Source: Aquitalea denitrificans
Lineage (GTDB): Bacteria; Pseudomonadota; Gammaproteobacteria; Burkholderiales; Chromobacteriaceae
Reading direction: 5' to 3'
DNA: 64,000 nt
Assembly (NCBI RefSeq): GCF_009856625.1
Contig: NZ_CP047241.1
Span: forward strand, 310,001-374,000
A model generated the notes under the pieces. The model was not told the DNA's origin, made no database searches, and saw only the letters and a program-made list of their open reading frames with translations. The position numbers were made by a program, and so were the translations under genes. Below are positions 61,537 through 64,000 of this stretch, in pieces (position 1 is the first letter of the stretch; each line of letters starts with the position of its first letter).

Positions 61537-64000
61537 TCATGCATTCAGCAATTGATGCAGTACATAAGGCAATACCCCGCCATGCAGGCAGTAGTCGACT
61601 TCGGTCGGCGTATCAACACGTAATTGCAAGCTACAGACCCGGTGGCGACCATCAGGGTAGTCGATATGCAGTTGCACCGGCTGTGCAGGGGTCAACTGAT
61701 CCTCCAGCCCTTCAAGCGTGAATAATTCACGGCCAGTCAGACCGAGGGAGCTGATGCTGTCGTCTTCCCGAAATTGCAGTGGCAAGACGCCCATGCCAAC
61801 CAGATTGGCGCGGTGAATGCGTTCGAAGCTTTCGGCAATGACAGCACGTACTCCCAGCAGGGCGGTGCCTTTGGCTGCCCAGTCACGGCTTGATCCGCTG
61901 CCGTATTCCTTGCCGGCAATCACCAGCAGTGGCACGCCTTCTGTCTGATAGCGTTGGGCCACGTCGTAAATGAAACCTTGTATGCCATCAGGCTGATGCA
62001 GGGTATAGCCACCGGTGATCGGCCTGCCGTCGGCATCTGGCGGTAACATCAGGTTGAGAATCCGGATATTGGCAAAGGTGCCGCGCACCATAACTTCGTG
62101 GTTACCCCGACGCGATCCGTAGCTGTTGAACAAGCGGGGCGTGATACCCAGTTGTTGCAGATAGCCTCCCGCACAGGAGTCGGGAGCAATGCTGCCGGCC
62201 GGGCTGATGTGATCGGTGGTGACTGAGTCGCCCAGCAGCGCCAGGGCTCTGGCTTGCCGTATCGGTGGCAAGGGTGGAAGGCGGTGTAGCGTGACATCAT
62301 CCAGAAATGGAGGGCGGACAATATAACTGGAGCGTGGCCAGTTATATGTCTGCTGTGTCTCAAGCGGCAGGTCCTGCCATAAGGGGTCATCCGCTATCTG
62401 GTACAGGCGTGGGTAGCTGGTCGGATTTTCCGCCGCGTGAACGGCCCGGTCTATTTCCTGCGGACTTGGCCACAGCATGGACAGATAGACTGCATTGCCC
62501 TGTTTATCCTGACCGAGTGGCTCACGAGTCAGATCTATGTCTATCCGCCCGGCCAGCGCAAAGGCCACGACCAGCGGTGGGCTCATCAGGAAGTTGGCGC
62601 GTAGTGCCGGATGAATGCGCGCTTCAAAATTGCGATTGCCGGACAGGACGGAAGCGCAGATGAGATCACCCTCGGCAATTTGTTGCTCCAAGGCCAGATC
62701 CAGCGGTCCCGAATTGCCAATGCAGGTGGTGCAGCCATAGGCGACCAGGCGAAAGCCAAGCTGTGCCAGTGGCTCCAGCAGCCCTGCACCTTCCAGGTAG
62801 TCGCGCACCACTTGCGAACCGGGGGCCAGCGAGGTTTTGATATGAGATGGCACCGCCAGTCCCAATGCCACCGCCTTCCGGGCCAGCAAACCCGCAGTCA
62901 GCATGCTGCCCGGATGCGAAGTGTTGGTACAGGAGGTAATGGCGGCAATCACGATGTCGCCATGAGTCAGCTGCTTGTCTGCCGCCGATCCGGCTGGCCG
63001 GACCGGGGCTGCAGCGCCCTTGCCGAAGCCGCCACGCTCGGTGGGTGCGGACAGGGTGGTGATGAAACTTTGCTTCAACGCGTCCAGTGGAATGCGATCC
63101 TGCGGCCGGCGCGGGCCGGCCACGCAGGGCTTGATGTCTGCCAGGTTTACATTGATGACGCGACTGTAGTCGATCTCTCCCAGTCGTGGCATGCCAAACA
63201 TTTTCTGTGCCTGGAAATAGGCCTGAAACGCGGCAACCTGTTCGCTGCCGCGGCCTGTGGCCGTCAGGTAGGCCACCGTCTGGTGGTCGGGAGGAAAATA
63301 AGCCACGGTGGCACCGTATTCCGGAGCCATGTTGGCAATGGTGGCGCGGTCCGGAACGGTGAGCCGGGCGGCCCCGTTGCCAAAGAATTCGACAAAATCC
63401 CCCACCACATCTGACTTGCGCAGCAATTCGGTCAGGGTGAGGACAACATCGGTGGCGGTAACTCCCGTGGACAAGTGCCCGTGCAGGTGTACGCCAAGCA
63501 CATCCGGCTGTAGCAGGAACACCGGTAAACCCAGCATGGCTGATTCCGCCTCGATGCCGCCCACTCCCCAGCCCAGCACACCCAGGCCATTGATCATGGT
63601 GGTATGCGAATCGGTCCCGACCAGGGTGTCGGGACAGTAGATTTTGCCTTGTCGGGTCAGGCCGGGTGCCAGGTACTCCAGATTGACCTGGTGGACAATG
63701 CCCTGCCCCGGCGGGGTGACGTGCAGATTGGCAAAAGCGTGCTGGCCCCATTTGATGAAACGGTAGCGCTCGGCATTGCGTTCGTATTCCAGTTGCAGAT
63801 TGCGCTGCAAGGCATCGGGCTCACGGAAAAAATCCACCTGCACCGAGTGATCCACTACCAGATGCACCGGAGTTTTCGGTGTGATCAGCGCCGGGTCCCG
63901 GCCCAGACGAATGGTGGCATCGCGCATGGCGGCCAGATCGCATAGCAGGGGCACACCGGTGAAGTCCTGCAGCAGAATGCGCGCCACCACAAAGGGAATT
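61537..64000 (-). CDS. acnA: Aconitate hydratase A, N-terminus beyond window edge
   Basis: The frame continues through 64000 (reading I-P-F-V-V-A-R-I-L-L-Q-D-F-T-G), so the first 70-90 residues lie outside. Cluster cysteines are visible in AITSCTNTSHPGSM and AYGCTTCIGNSGPL. Other AcnA signatures are CPDTLVGTDSHTTMINGLGV, LLGDSVTTDHISPAG, NSYGSRRGNHEVMVRG and AGKEYGSGSSRDWAAKG. The enzyme interconverts citrate and isocitrate in the TCA cycle. It is of the long AcnA/IRP type, not AcnB. AcnD (2-methylcitrate) is closely related and cannot be fully excluded without prp neighbours; none is seen. Confidence 0.93.
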   Translation of the reverse strand, partial: IPFVVARILLQDFTGVPLLCDLAAMRDATIRLGRDPALITPKTPVHLVVDHSVQVDFFREPDALQRNLQLEYERNAERYRFIKWGQHAFANLHVTPPGQGIVHQVNLEYLAPGLTRQGKIYCPDTLVGTDSHTTMINGLGVLGWGVGGIEAESAMLGLPVFLLQPDVLGVHLHGHLSTGVTATDVVLTLTELLRKSDVVGDFVEFFGNGAARLTVPDRATIANMAPEYGATVAYFPPDHQTVAYLTATGRGSEQVAAFQAYFQAQKMFGMPRLGEIDYSRVINVNLADIKPCVAGPRRPQDRIPLDALKQSFITTLSAPTERGGFGKGAAAPVRPAGSAADKQLTHGDIVIAAITSCTNTSHPGSMLTAGLLARKAVALGLAVPSHIKTSLAPGSQVVRDYLEGAGLLEPLAQLGFRLVAYGCTTCIGNSGPLDLALEQQIAEGDLICASVLSGNRNFEARIHPALRANFLMSPPLVVAFALAGRIDIDLTREPLGQDKQGNAVYLSMLWPSPQEIDRAVHAAENPTSYPRLYQIADDPLWQDLPLETQQTYNWPRSSYIVRPPFLDDVTLHRLPPLPPIRQARALALLGDSVTTDHISPAGSIAPDSCAGGYLQQLGITPRLFNSYGSRRGNHEVMVRGTFANIRILNLMLPPDADGRPITGGYTLHQPDGIQGFIYDVAQRYQTEGVPLLVIAGKEYGSGSSRDWAAKGTALLGVRAVIAESFERIHRANLVGMGVLPLQFREDDSISSLGLTGRELFTLEGLEDQLTPAQPVQLHIDYPDGRHRVCSLQLRVDTPTEVDYCLHGGVLPYVLHQLLNA

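Overview
The window is dense, G+C-rich (roughly 60 percent by eye) chromosomal DNA of a betaproteobacterium. The most likely home is the Neisseriales, Chromobacteriaceae-like (Aquitalea, Vogesella or Chromobacterium type). Pointers are a LuxR regulator very like CviR of Chromobacterium, a tandem pair of complementary bacterioferritin subunits of the kind known from Neisseria, a RegB/RegA pair, and a recC-recB-recD layout. No insertion sequence, CRISPR array, tRNA, rRNA or phage gene was found, so this reads as core plus niche-adaptive chromosome rather than an island.

Layout. 1-6538: a partial DeoR/GlpR repressor divergent from an operon of two FAD enzymes, an FGGY kinase and an APC permease; this looks like uptake, phosphorylation and oxidation of an unassigned small polyol or amino alcohol. 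6554-15118: GNAT acetyltransferase, gamma-carbonic anhydrase, oligopeptidase A, lipid A phosphoethanolamine transferase, exonuclease III, an RquA-like methyltransferase and a repeat-expanded acid-shock (Asr-like) protein. 15276-20155: ferredoxin-NADP reductase, an isocitrate/isopropylmalate dehydrogenase homologue, and a PlcP-Agt type pair for phospholipid-to-glycolipid remodelling. 20329-25778: a PepSY protein, cytochrome b561 and PmrAB/QseBC-like two-component operon preceded by a PmrA/QseB-type box, then the redox pair RegB/RegA. 26096-31930: acyl-CoA ligase, a candidate small RNA, a chemoreceptor and a TPR/glycosyltransferase-like protein.

31934-37174 (minus) is a tight five-gene operon: aldehyde dehydrogenase, DUF485, ActP-type symporter, GST and a D-2-hydroxyacid dehydrogenase. 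37502-40232 holds an apparently orphan CviR-like LuxR and a LysR. 40303-42723 (minus) is ubiU-ubiV-ubiT for oxygen-independent ubiquinone synthesis, preceded by a well-positioned FNR-type promoter. 43356-54139 is recC-recB-pap-SBP-recD, in which polyphosphate:AMP phosphotransferase and a periplasmic binding protein sit inside the recBCD cluster. 54266-59450: Nudix hydrolase, a small conserved-looking protein, and a BvgS-like hybrid kinase broken by a single in-frame amber codon. 59737-64000: two bacterioferritins, decayed LysR and Bcr/CflA remnants, and the 3' part of acnA.

Taken together, UbiUVT, the RquA-like enzyme, RegBA and the FNR-type promoter point to a facultative organism that adjusts its quinone pool and respiration when oxygen falls. 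PlcP-Agt, EptA, the PepSY/b561 two-component operon and the Asr-like protein point to envelope remodelling under phosphate, cation or acid stress. All functional statements are from reading the sequence; no searches were run.
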